DNA of 64,000 nucleotides from Paenibacillus nuruki (GTDB lineage: Bacteria; Bacillota; Bacilli; Paenibacillales; Paenibacillaceae). The position numbers were made by a program, and so were the translations under genes. Where the stretch lies: the NCBI RefSeq assembly GCF_001721045.1, contig NZ_MDER01000031.1, positions 1 through 64,000 on the forward strand, written 5' to 3'. Positions 35,675 through 44,400 of this stretch are shown piece by piece; positions within the stretch are counted from its first letter, which is position 1; each line of letters begins with the position of its first letter. Below the pieces are notes generated by a model, which was not told the origin of the DNA, searched no databases, and was given only the letters and a program-made list of their open reading frames with translations.

Positions 35675-36484
35675 TTACACTTGATGGTCAAATACAATAC
35701 GCTCTGACGGATGTTCAGGCAAAATCGCAGCGATTAACTTTTGCACAGCCGGATGATTCGATTGCATCATGGATTGGTGCATATCATCTTGATAGACCAG
35801 TTCACCTTGATCGATTACCATCACACGATCACAGATTGTCATGGCTGCTCGAATATCATGAGTCACAAATAAGTACGATAATTGATGTGTTTTTTTCAAT
35901 TCAGCTAATAAAGATAAAATCTGCATCTGATTGACCATATCTAGACTGCTAACCGACTCGTCTAATACGATTAACTTGGGATTCAGTGCAATGGCTCGAG
36001 CAATATTGATTCTTTGCAACTGCCCTCCACTAAACTGATGAGGACGCTTGTTGCCATCTTCAGCGCGAAGTCCAACCTGTTCCAACAGTTGCTTCACTCG
36101 TTGCTTATGTTGCACAGATGTCAGCTTCTCGTAATTATCTAGCGGTTCACCGATAATCTGTGCCGCTGTCATCAATGGGTTCACCGCAGAATAACAGTCT
36201 TGAAAAACAACCTGTAAGTCCCGTCGTATGCGGTGACGTGTGGGTGTATTCACACGATATAGATCCTGACCTTCAAATAAAATCTGTCCTTGTGTCGGCT
36301 TTTCCAGACCCAGTATAATGTTGCCCAGTGTACTTTTCCCTGCTCCACTCATCCCAAGCAGACCCAGACAACAGCCTTTTTCTAAAGTAAAAGAGATGTT
36401 ATTTAATACGGGAGTAGGTGGTATTCGGCGCAACCAATGACTACGATTCGCATACTGATGGCTGATATTGGCTACTTCTAACAA
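35675..36484 (-). CDS. nikE: Nickel/peptide-type ABC importer ATPase (NikE/DppF-like)
   Basis: Cytoplasmic ATPase, 269 residues: Walker A GMSGAGKST at ~39-47, Q-loop VFQDCYSAVNPL, signature FSGGQLQRINIARAIA, Walker B LIVLDESVSSLD. The WALKER B Glu is intact. TTG 36484 has GGAG 8 nt upstream. Last gene of the five-gene operon; works as a heterodimer with the preceding ATPase. Confidence 0.88.
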   Translation of the reverse strand: MLEVANISHQYANRSHWLRRIPPTPVLNNISFTLEKGCCLGLLGMSGAGKSTLGNIILGLEKPTQGQILFEGQDLYRVNTPTRHRIRRDLQVVFQDCYSAVNPLMTAAQIIGEPLDNYEKLTSVQHKQRVKQLLEQVGLRAEDGNKRPHQFSGGQLQRINIARAIALNPKLIVLDESVSSLDMVNQMQILSLLAELKKTHQLSYLFVTHDIRAAMTICDRVMVIDQGELVYQDDMHQSMMQSNHPAVQKLIAAILPEHPSERIVFDHQV

Positions 36485-36504
36485 GTCATCCTCTCCTTTA
36501 TCGT

Positions 36505-37341
36505 CTACAATTCAATAGGTGTTGAAGAAGACAAACGATCTATAATCGCTGTTGGACGTGACCGAAGCAACATCTGTGTGTACTCATGTTGAGGTTGGTC
36601 AAAGATCTGAGCCACTTCTCCTTGCTCTACAATCTGTCCTTTGTACATCACAACCACTTCATCAGCCAATTGAGAAATAACACCAAGATCATGAGATACC
36701 AGTACTATTGAAGTTCCACATTCATAACGAAGTCGATCCAGTTCACGCAGAACTTGCAACTGATTCACAACATCAAGCGCTGTAGTCGGTTCATCTGCAA
36801 TAAGCAATGGCGGTTTGAGACACATTGAGATAGCGATCATCACTCGTTGCAACATTCCTCCACTTATTTGAAATGGATACTTTTTCAACAACTTATGCGG
36901 ATCAGGAAGATTCATACTGGCTAACGCTTCGATAGCTTGCTGTATCGCCTGTTGCTTGGATATGCGAGTGTGAGTACGTAATGTTTCTACAAATTGCGAT
37001 CCAATCGTATAGACAGGGGTAAAAGCATTCATAGGATTTTGCATAATAGATCCTATTTCTTTGCCACGTATCGTTCGCATTTCTTTATCTGACAAAGTTC
37101 CCAGATCACGTCCATTGAGCCGAACCGTACCTGACCATTCCATCTGTCGTGGTTGAAGTAAGCGTAAAATAGCATGACAAGTTAACGATTTACCACTACC
37201 ACTTTCACCAACAATCCCAAGAATACGTCCTTTTTGAAGTTTAAAGCGAAGCGGCTCCAGTAAGGGGATAAGACCTGCATTTGATTTCAGTTGTACTTGT
37301 AAATGTTCCACTTCTAATACATGATCTGTCCCAGCTGTCAT
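36505..37341 (-). CDS. nikD: Nickel/peptide-type ABC importer ATPase (NikD/DppD-like)
   Basis: Partner ATPase, 278 residues: Walker A GESGSGKSL, Q-loop IMQNPMNAFTP, signature ISGGMLQRVMIAIS (Met in place of the usual Gln after Gly-Gly, as in NikD), Walker B LLIADEPTTALD. The IMQNPMNAF Q-loop is characteristic of NikD. Start ATG 37341 has GGAGG upstream; the GTG ten codons earlier lies before that site. 20 nt upstream of nikE. Confidence 0.88.
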   Translation of the reverse strand: MTAGTDHVLEVEHLQVQLKSNAGLIPLLEPLRFKLQKGRILGIVGESGSGKSLTCHAILRLLQPRQMEWSGTVRLNGRDLGTLSDKEMRTIRGKEIGSIMQNPMNAFTPVYTIGSQFVETLRTHTRISKQQAIQQAIEALASMNLPDPHKLLKKYPFQISGGMLQRVMIAISMCLKPPLLIADEPTTALDVVNQLQVLRELDRLRYECGTSIVLVSHDLGVISQLADEVVVMYKGQIVEQGEVAQIFDQPQHEYTQMLLRSRPTAIIDRLSSSTPIEL

Positions 37342-37373
37342 ATGTGCCTCCTTCTGTATACCACTATGCACGA

Positions 37374-38204
37374 TTAACGTCTTTTGACCCCGTATTTTTC
37401 TGACAAAGCTTCACCGAGAATATTAAAAGTCACCACGACTACAAGAATAAACATACCGGGATAGATCATTAATTCAGGATGACTACGAATATAGCTGGTT
37501 CCTTCATGAATCATAGCGCCCCATTCTGCATGAGGAGGTTGTATACCCAGCCCTAGAAAAGAAAGAGCAGAGATATCCATAATCGCCCAGCCCATTTCCA
37601 ATGTACCGATTACGATAATAGGTCGCTGTATATTAGGAATAATGTGTTTGTAAATGATTTTCCATGAAGAAGATCCACTAATACGTGCCGCGGTTATAAA
37701 GTTTTGTTGCTTCAAACTAACGACCATATTTCGGCAAACTCTCGCATAATATACCCATTGTACTAACATCAGTGCCAGCAATACTTGCATCAGTCCGGGG
37801 CCGAAGATTCCCACCACTCCGAGCACAAGTACCAGATTGGGAAAAGCCATAATTCCTTCACACAGACGCATCAATATACTGTCGATCCAACCACCCATAT
37901 AACCAGCCAATGCGCCTATAATAAGGCCAATGCCTAAAGAAGATATGAAGATCACCGTTGCAAATCCAAGAGAGATACGTGCACCGTACAACAGTCTGGA
38001 TAAGGTATCTCGTCCTAAATGATCGGTACCTAGCAGATGTTCTGCTGAAGGGTCTTTGAGCTTTTGCAATAAATTTACTTTTATCGGATCATGAGGAGCA
38101 ATCCATGGAGCTAACAATGCAGCTCCAAAAAAAATAATAATCAGTATAGAGCAGATCATAATCGCTTTTTGCCCTAAAAATATAGCTTTCCATCTTTTGA
38201 TCAA
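37374..38204 (-). CDS. nikC: Nickel/peptide-type ABC importer permease (NikC/DppC-like)
   Basis: Inner-membrane channel subunit, 276 residues, six membrane segments. Family signatures HLLGTDHLGRDTLSRLLYGAR near residue 55 and the EAA loop with ITAARISGSSSWKIIYKHIIPN. Start TTG overlaps the nikB stop as TTGA, with AAAGGA 11 nt upstream. Confidence 0.88.
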   Translation of the reverse strand: MIKRWKAIFLGQKAIMICSILIIIFFGAALLAPWIAPHDPIKVNLLQKLKDPSAEHLLGTDHLGRDTLSRLLYGARISLGFATVIFISSLGIGLIIGALAGYMGGWIDSILMRLCEGIMAFPNLVLVLGVVGIFGPGLMQVLLALMLVQWVYYARVCRNMVVSLKQQNFITAARISGSSSWKIIYKHIIPNIQRPIIVIGTLEMGWAIMDISALSFLGLGIQPPHAEWGAMIHEGTSYIRSHPELMIYPGMFILVVVVTFNILGEALSEKYGVKRR

Positions 38205-39145
38205 CGTTTCGCCCGTCCTTTCAATGAAATTCGCGGGTCCATATACAATTGCACTAGATCAACCAACAAATTGCATAGAATAAACAAACAAGCGGCAAAA
38301 AAGATATAACATTGAATAACCGGAATATCCCGATTAAAGATCGCTTCTACAAAGTAACGACCGAATCCAGGCCATGAAAATACCTGCTCTACAATAATGG
38401 TTCCAGTTAACAACTTGCCTAAATTGATGCCCATTCCGCTAATCAGAGGCATGATTGCCATTTTGAGAACATGTTTTAACATAATGACTCGTTCTCGCAA
38501 TCCTCTCATCCGTGCGTATTGTACATATGTTTCTTGAAGCTGATCGAGCATACTCGCACGTAACAGCCTTGTGTATACTGCGATTAGCACCATAGATAAT
38601 GTCATTGTTGGCAATACTAGATTTCTCCAATCCCCACGTCCCTCTACAGGTAACCAGTCTAACTTTACCGCGAAGAAGAAGATCAATAGATAACCCAGCC
38701 AGAATTGCGGAATCGAAGCACCGAGATAAGCAATAATACGACTTAACATATCGATCCAACTGTTTTTGTAGACAGCGGCTAATACTCCTAGTGGAATACT
38801 GACTAATGCTGAAAATAACATACTCCAAAAGGCTAATTCAGTAGTAGCAGGAAGCTTGGAGACCACTTCATTCCAGACAGGCTGATTGGTTAGATATGAT
38901 TTGCCAAAATCAAGGGTAGCGATATTCCCTAAGGTATGGACATATTGCACAAGTAACGGACGATCCAGTCCAAATTCATGCCTTTTCTGCTGCAACAATT
39001 CATCTGTCGGATAGATATGAGCGGCTGTCAAATAAGCTTCGGCTGGATCAATAGGCGAAATATGAATTAAAGCAAATGTAATCAGTGTAGCGATAAAAAC
39101 GATCGGTACAATGGCGACGATTCGTCTACCGATATAACCAATCAT
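38201..39145 (-). CDS. nikB: Nickel/peptide-type ABC importer permease (NikB/DppB-like)
   Basis: Inner-membrane channel subunit, 314 residues with six membrane segments. N-terminal signature IGRRIVAIVPIVFIATLITF, then a long external loop, and the EAA loop YVQYARMRGLRERVIMLKHVLK. ATG overlaps the nikA stop as ATGA. Confidence 0.9.
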   Translation of the reverse strand: MIGYIGRRIVAIVPIVFIATLITFALIHISPIDPAEAYLTAAHIYPTDELLQQKRHEFGLDRPLLVQYVHTLGNIATLDFGKSYLTNQPVWNEVVSKLPATTELAFWSMLFSALVSIPLGVLAAVYKNSWIDMLSRIIAYLGASIPQFWLGYLLIFFFAVKLDWLPVEGRGDWRNLVLPTMTLSMVLIAVYTRLLRASMLDQLQETYVQYARMRGLRERVIMLKHVLKMAIMPLISGMGINLGKLLTGTIIVEQVFSWPGFGRYFVEAIFNRDIPVIQCYIFFAACLFILCNLLVDLVQLYMDPRISLKGRAKR

Positions 39146-40770
39146 TGGGCATTCAATGTAATCCCGGAGAATGGATTCTCATCACGGTTAGCCGGGAATA
39201 CGAATTGGGCAATATTTTTATGATAAACTGCTGTTTTCTTAATATACGAAATAGGTACGATCGCTGATTGTTCTTGTAATGTTGTCAAAATCGAACGATA
39301 CAATTCTTGACGCTTGGTCTCATCTGTTGAAGATAATGTGGCACGAATCTGCTGATCCAATTCTTTTTTATTCGGTACAGCACTAAGCGTCTCCGAAATA
39401 CCAAACCCGGGACTTGCTACTACATTAATAAATGAATGAGGATCATAAGGTGCACCATAGTTATACCAGAAATACAAATCAAAATCGTTCGCTTTTAAGC
39501 GCTTGATCTGTACCGTCAGTTCTAGACCGGAAAGATTGACTTTAGCGCCTAATGCTCCCCATTCCGCTTGAATCGTTTCTGCCATCGCTTTTTGAATAGG
39601 GTCTGTTTTGTCATAAATCAATTCAAATTCTAGGGGTTCCCCATTTTTCTCACGTACGGTTCCACCTGCTGGCAATTTCCAACCAGCTTCATCCAGTAAA
39701 GCTTGAGATGACGCTACATTATACGTAACCGGTTTGAGATCAATATTGGTATACGGATAGTTTTTGGACAATATCGAATCCGCAGGTTCTTCTAGACCAG
39801 AAGTGATGCCTTCGACCATATCTTTTTTATTAAATCCTTGATTAAGCGCTGTACGTACTCTGATATCTGCTAATTTGGGATTAGATGAATTTAACAATAG
39901 ACTACGTGTACCTACAGGCTCAGATAACTGAGTGGTATACTCTTGATTTTCACGAAGTTGATTGAATGCATCCAGACTGATTACACCTTCACCATAGATC
40001 AGATCAAGATCACCTTTTTCAAAAGCAGCGACCCGTGTCTCTGCATCAGGAATGATTTTGATCGTGACTTGTTGGACGTCAGGAAGTGTTCCCCAATAAT
40101 TTGGATTTTGCTTAAACACTGCATATTCATCTTGTTTATATTCTGAAAGTAACCAAGGTCCTGTTCCAACAGGTTCTTTGATGCCTTCAGCAGTATCACC
40201 GTTATCAGGGAATCCAGCTGCGCCTAAGAAACGGAATGGACGTACAACCGATAAATCTTGCAGTACAGGATAATAAGGTTCAGTTAACGTTAAGCGGAAC
40301 GTATGGTCATCCACCACTTCTGTCTGGTCAATCACACCTACAATTCCTAACCAGCTATGTGTATCTTTATGCTTTAAGACTGCATCAAAGTTTTTCTTTA
40401 CGATGTCAGCATTAAATGGAGTCCCGTCTGAGAACTTCACATTTGGACGCAAATGAAATGTATAGACTTTACCGTCTTTGGAAATATCCCACGACTTCGC
40501 TAATGCAGGTGTTAGCTTCCCGTTTGATTGATAGCTGACCAACGGCTCATACATCATGGATTGGGCGAATAATTGAGAAGGATTATATGTATGCGGATTC
40601 ATTGTTCCGATATCACGAGGCCATGACATGGTGATTGATTTGGGAACCGCTTTATTATCCGTTGCAGTTGTACTGTTCTGATTGCTACTGCATCCAGCTA
40701 CGACCAGAAGAATAGCAACCAATACGATCATGATCGGTGTAACTGATTTTTTAGAATAAAATGACTTCAA
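39142..40770 (-). CDS. nikA: NikA-like metal (nickel/metallophore) binding lipoprotein
   Basis: Extracytoplasmic receptor, 542 residues, with lipobox VVAGC (lipidation at Cys27). The mature protein carries NikA-type segments SWPRDIGTMNPHTYNP, FAQSMMYEPLV, VRPFRFLG (the conserved Arg that contacts the metal-chelator ligand), GTGPWLL and GAPYDPHSF. The residues before GAPYD are Trp-Tyr-Asn-Tyr rather than the His-Arg-Thr-Trp of E. coli NikA, so ligand choice may differ. It starts with TTG 40770 (GGGG 8 nt upstream). A perfect Fur box lies upstream, so the cargo may be an iron- or metallophore-bound metal rather than free nickel; this is inference. Confidence 0.87.
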   Translation of the reverse strand: MKSFYSKKSVTPIMIVLVAILLVVAGCSSNQNSTTATDNKAVPKSITMSWPRDIGTMNPHTYNPSQLFAQSMMYEPLVSYQSNGKLTPALAKSWDISKDGKVYTFHLRPNVKFSDGTPFNADIVKKNFDAVLKHKDTHSWLGIVGVIDQTEVVDDHTFRLTLTEPYYPVLQDLSVVRPFRFLGAAGFPDNGDTAEGIKEPVGTGPWLLSEYKQDEYAVFKQNPNYWGTLPDVQQVTIKIIPDAETRVAAFEKGDLDLIYGEGVISLDAFNQLRENQEYTTQLSEPVGTRSLLLNSSNPKLADIRVRTALNQGFNKKDMVEGITSGLEEPADSILSKNYPYTNIDLKPVTYNVASSQALLDEAGWKLPAGGTVREKNGEPLEFELIYDKTDPIQKAMAETIQAEWGALGAKVNLSGLELTVQIKRLKANDFDLYFWYNYGAPYDPHSFINVVASPGFGISETLSAVPNKKELDQQIRATLSSTDETKRQELYRSILTTLQEQSAIVPISYIKKTAVYHKNIAQFVFPANRDENPFSGITLNAQ

Positions 40771-40805
40771 TAATAAAACCCCTTTTCTCTCTTATCTATC
40801 AAACA

Positions 40806-40862
40806 TGATAATGATTATCATATTCATTTAATAAGAATAGGGATGGTTAAATGTTTTGTCAA
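40806..40862 (-). promoter_or_regulatory. Promoter with perfect 7-1-7 Fur box for the nik-like operon
   Basis: Minus-strand -35 TTGACA (40857-40862) and -10 TATTCT (40834-40839) are spaced 17 bp. TGATAATGATTATCA at 40806-40820 is a perfect 7-1-7 inverted repeat, identical to the B. subtilis Fur consensus TGATAATNATTATCA and distinct from the Zur (TCGTAAT) and PerR (TTATAAT) variants. It would cover about +7 to +21. Confidence 0.85.
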
Positions 40863-40913
40863 TCTAATTGTTAGCGTATGTACAATGATTGACAATTTAA
40901 CCCTAAATAATAC

Positions 40914-40952
40914 CAAAAAAACCTGTACTCGTTATACGAGGTACAGGTTTTC
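40914..40952 (-). terminator. Terminator of the nucleoside operon
   Basis: AAACCTGTACTCGT / ACGAGGTACAGGTTT hairpin flanked by an A-run and a T-run, 43 nt past the phosphorylase stop; may also act on the plus strand. Confidence 0.85.
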
Positions 40953-40994
40953 TTCATACTATATTGACATATTCTACGAATAATCATTCATTAT

Positions 40995-41723
40995 TTATGC
41001 ACGTTTTGCTAATTGTACGGTTGCTTGAATCGCCGCTTCAATTTCACGTTGAACAGCATTTGCAACTGTATCTGTATTAGGATCATATTCTTCAGCTAGA
41101 TCGGCATCGGCATAACCATCTAGAGCTACAATTGCTCCTGCACGAATACCACGTAGTGAGGCGATAATGTATAGTGCTGAAATTTCCATTTCAACAGCTA
41201 AAGCACCTGCTTGTTTATACTTTTTATGTGGAAATTCTTCGACTCCGTTGAAAAAGACATCCAGTGTAACTGTAATTCCCTTTTGTACAATGCCCTCACT
41301 TTGACGTGCCGCTTGATATAGCGCTTCGGTAACCTCGCTATCTGCTACAGCCGGGAACGCTTCAGGAACGAGCTGACGAGTTAAGCCGTCTGTACGGACT
41401 GCCGCTGTACTGACAATCAAGCTACCTGCTGGATGATCCGCAGAATATGAACCTGCTGTCCCTACACGAATAATGGTTTTGACACCCGCACGAATCAATT
41501 CTTCAAAACAAACCGCTGCTCCAGGAGAACCTACACCATGACTTACAACAGCAAGTTCGATCCCATCACGTGTACCGACAAAACTACGATATTCACGACT
41601 AAATGCTAATTCCCGTGTATTGTCTAACAATGAAGCGATATGAGCAGCACGCTTAGGATCACCACAGACAATGGCGTATTCAGGTACATCTTCACTATTG
41701 ATTTGCAAAATAGGCATTAACAT
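40995..41723 (-). CDS. Nucleoside phosphorylase (uridine/purine nucleoside phosphorylase family)
   Basis: Cytoplasmic PNP_UDP_1 family enzyme, 242 residues, cleaving a nucleoside with phosphate to base and ribose-1-phosphate. Motifs: YAIVCGDPKRA near the start, VVSHGVGSPGAA, TIIRVGTAGSYS, and the nucleoside-binding ALAVEMEISALYIIAS, followed by GAIVALDG. The pattern suits a uridine phosphorylase more than DeoD, but the base is not certain. ATG 41723 follows GGAG by 13 nt and lies just after the oxidoreductase stop. Last gene of the nucleoside-uptake operon, which supports a salvage role. Confidence 0.85.
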   Translation of the reverse strand: MLMPILQINSEDVPEYAIVCGDPKRAAHIASLLDNTRELAFSREYRSFVGTRDGIELAVVSHGVGSPGAAVCFEELIRAGVKTIIRVGTAGSYSADHPAGSLIVSTAAVRTDGLTRQLVPEAFPAVADSEVTEALYQAARQSEGIVQKGITVTLDVFFNGVEEFPHKKYKQAGALAVEMEISALYIIASLRGIRAGAIVALDGYADADLAEEYDPNTDTVANAVQREIEAAIQATVQLAKRA

Positions 41724-41727
41724 TGAA

Positions 41728-42402
41728 TTAATCAAACTCCTTTTTTGTCCATTCATCTTCCGGTATCGGCAAAGCTTCACCAGAGAAACGTTGTTCGGCA
41801 AACGGATCAGCTTCATTATGAAAACCATTTTGCTCCCAGAATCCGGGGCGGTCTTCTTTCATAAATTCAAGTCCTGTTATCCATTTGGCGCTTTTCCAAA
41901 AATACAAATGCGGCACCACTAGACGTACAGGATATCCATGCTTGGGTGTCAGTGGCTTATGATCATAATGATACGCTAGCAATACATGTTCAGACAATAG
42001 GTCAGCCAGTGGAACATTGGTCTCGTAATCGTTACCACCATGTACCATGACATATTTTGCTTCTGGCTTGACTTGCAATACGTCTAACAGATCACGAAAA
42101 CGTACCCCTTCCCACAGCGTATCAAATTTCGACCAACGGGTCACACAATGAATATCGCTCGTCATCTGTGACTTGGGCAAAGCTTGCAAATCAGCATAAG
42201 ACAATATCTGTTCTTGCTCCACTTCGCCAAATATTTTCAACTGCCATGTGTCTGTATCCACATTCGGTACGTCACCTTCATGAAGAATCGGAAACGTTTC
42301 TGTTAAAAACTGTCCGGGTGGCAAGCGATCGGCTTGTTCTGCTAATAGATTTTTGGAAAAAGGAACTTTAGCATTTTTGATCCGTTCTGCTTTATTTTTC
42401 AA
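41728..42402 (-). CDS. Sulfite oxidase-like molybdopterin oxidoreductase (YuiH-like)
   Basis: A 224-residue protein with an Oxidored_molyb (SUOX) fold. Cys of the molybdenum centre is in SDIHCVTRWSKFDTLWEGV; further family motifs are VMVHGGNDYETNVPL, LLAYHYDHKPLTPKHGYPVRLVVP and KSAKWITGLEFM. No Tat signal, so cytoplasmic, like YuiH of Bacillus. Starts with TTG 42402 (GGAG 8 nt upstream), 25 nt after the permease stop and 4 nt before the phosphorylase start, so it is embedded in the nucleoside operon. Substrate unknown. Confidence 0.88.
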   Translation of the reverse strand: MKNKAERIKNAKVPFSKNLLAEQADRLPPGQFLTETFPILHEGDVPNVDTDTWQLKIFGEVEQEQILSYADLQALPKSQMTSDIHCVTRWSKFDTLWEGVRFRDLLDVLQVKPEAKYVMVHGGNDYETNVPLADLLSEHVLLAYHYDHKPLTPKHGYPVRLVVPHLYFWKSAKWITGLEFMKEDRPGFWEQNGFHNEADPFAEQRFSGEALPIPEDEWTKKEFD

Positions 42403-42427
42403 ACCATTCTCTCCTTTTCAATTCAAA

Positions 42428-43351
42428 TTAACGCGAGCTTCCGTTGGCTCGTTGAGCATCTTTGAGATAACTACGATCTTTGAAAAAGAACATCGCGACC
42501 AGTGTCACAATATACGGTAACATTTGTGTAAATTGAGCAGGTAAAGCAAAACCTTGTAGACGAATACTAAATGCATCCATAAAGCCAAACAGTAGACTTG
42601 ATGCAACTACACCAATTGGATTGGATTGACCTAACATCGTCGCCACCAACGCGATAAATCCACGTCCTGCAGTCATGCCTTCTGTAAACATAGTTACCTG
42701 TCCAAGTGATAATTGCGCTCCAGCTAGACCGCATAATACACCTGACATTAATACTGCTCCGTATTGAATACGACGCACAGGAATACCCAGACTTTGAGCA
42801 GCAACAGGATTTTCACCTGCGGCACGTAAGCGGAATCCACTAACCGTTTTGAATAGATAAATTTGCATAAGAATAGCGGCAAAAAAAGCTAAATATACAA
42901 GCGGTGAATGACCGGATACAATGCCACCTAATACCGGAATGTCTTTGATCACCGGAATATCCCATTTCGGCAAGCCCATCATATTTTTATCGTAATAAGC
43001 GCCTTTCACATCGAAGATCGCTCGTAGACAGAATGTTGTTAATCCTGCGGCTAAAAAGTTCATTGAGATCCCGACTACAATTACATTTGCCCTCAGATTA
43101 ATACTGATATAAGCAAAGATCAGCGAGAATAACATGACACATAGAATCGCAAAAATAATAGCCAACCACACATTGCCAAGCAAATGATTACCCAGTATTG
43201 CAGAAAAGGCTCCAACCAGTACCAGACCTTCCAAACCTACATTAAACAGTCCAACCCGAGCACAGATGGCTCCACCCAGAGCAGCGAGAAGAATTGGCGT
43301 CACAATACGCAACATGGAATTAAATAGAGACACATCGAATAACTGATCCAT
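42428..43351 (-). CDS. nupQ: Nucleoside ABC importer permease (NupQ-like)
   Basis: Second channel subunit of a BmpA-type nucleoside importer, 307 residues, about nine membrane segments. Signatures: LAALGGAICARVGLFNVGLEGLVLVGAF and the EAA-like RAAGENPVAAQSLGIPVRR. ATG overlaps the previous permease stop as TAATG. Confidence 0.88.
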   Translation of the reverse strand: MDQLFDVSLFNSMLRIVTPILLAALGGAICARVGLFNVGLEGLVLVGAFSAILGNHLLGNVWLAIIFAILCVMLFSLIFAYISINLRANVIVVGISMNFLAAGLTTFCLRAIFDVKGAYYDKNMMGLPKWDIPVIKDIPVLGGIVSGHSPLVYLAFFAAILMQIYLFKTVSGFRLRAAGENPVAAQSLGIPVRRIQYGAVLMSGVLCGLAGAQLSLGQVTMFTEGMTAGRGFIALVATMLGQSNPIGVVASSLLFGFMDAFSIRLQGFALPAQFTQMLPYIVTLVAMFFFKDRSYLKDAQRANGSSR

Positions 43352-44400
43352 TATTTCTTCTCCTTTCTGCGTTTGAGGAACGCATAGCCAAACCGAGCCG
43401 ATACAAATAGCGTCAATACCGCTTGAATAACGCTAGCTACTTCTAAAGGTACATTGGTATTACGTTCTACACCCATCGCACCTGTCTGTAATGCCGCCAG
43501 TAAGATACCTGCTACCGCTGTTCCTAACGGATTAGAAGAAGCTAACAGTGTCGCCATAATTCCGCTCCATCCATAATCTGCGGAAGCAAGTGCACCATCT
43601 AGATAGCGATGCTGGGTACCGAGTACTTCGCCTGCGCCTGCTAGTCCAGCCAGTGCTCCACTGGTTAACATCGCTACGACCATCATCCGCCCTCTTTTCA
43701 CTCCACCATAAGCCGCAAAAAAAGGATTGTTTCCAAGCATCCGAATCTCATAACCGGATACACTTTTTTGTATAAAGATGTACAATGCTATTGCTGCTAC
43801 TATCGCTAGAATAAAGCCAGCATGTAGACTCATACCGGAAAATAATTTGGGTAACCAGATACTTTTGTCGATCATAGGTGTCTGCGCCATTGCTGCTGAA
43901 CCACTTTGATCTTTCAAAGGAAAAGCGACCATATAGCCAGCAAATAATGAAGCGATATAGTTCAATAACAAGGTAGAGATCAACAAGTTAATACCGAATT
44001 TGGCATCCATATAACCTGCAAATAGTGACCATAATCCACCGATTGCCATCCCTACAACGAGAGATACCACCAATACCATCCAACCCGGTCCGGGTAGATA
44101 TAGAGCGGTAATCGCTGCGGCGAGTCCACCCAGTACCATCTGTCCGGTAGAACCCATATTGAAAAATCCCGCTCGAAAAGCAAGCGCAACACCCAATCCT
44201 GTTAAAATAATCGGTGTTGCCCGGGTTAATGTATTGGTTAAAAAGTAAAAACTTCCGAACGCACCATTCCACATTTCAGCATACGTATCAATTACGGAAT
44301 CGCCTAGTAAGACTATGGCTATCGCTCCTGCAAGCAAACCGATAATCACAGCGATAATCGGTTGTAGAAGCGCAAATAGATTTCGTTTGAGTCTGGTCAT
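43351..44400 (-). CDS. nupP: Nucleoside ABC importer permease (NupP-like)
   Basis: First channel subunit, 349 residues, eight to nine membrane segments. Signatures: TPIILTGLGVALAFRAGFFNMGSTGQMVLGGLAA region and the EAA-like IRMLGNNPFFAAYGGVKRGR. ATG overlaps the ATPase stop as ATGA, giving tight coupling. Confidence 0.88.
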   Translation of the reverse strand: MTRLKRNLFALLQPIIAVIIGLLAGAIAIVLLGDSVIDTYAEMWNGAFGSFYFLTNTLTRATPIILTGLGVALAFRAGFFNMGSTGQMVLGGLAAAITALYLPGPGWMVLVVSLVVGMAIGGLWSLFAGYMDAKFGINLLISTLLLNYIASLFAGYMVAFPLKDQSGSAAMAQTPMIDKSIWLPKLFSGMSLHAGFILAIVAAIALYIFIQKSVSGYEIRMLGNNPFFAAYGGVKRGRMMVVAMLTSGALAGLAGAGEVLGTQHRYLDGALASADYGWSGIMATLLASSNPLGTAVAGILLAALQTGAMGVERNTNVPLEVASVIQAVLTLFVSARFGYAFLKRRKEKK

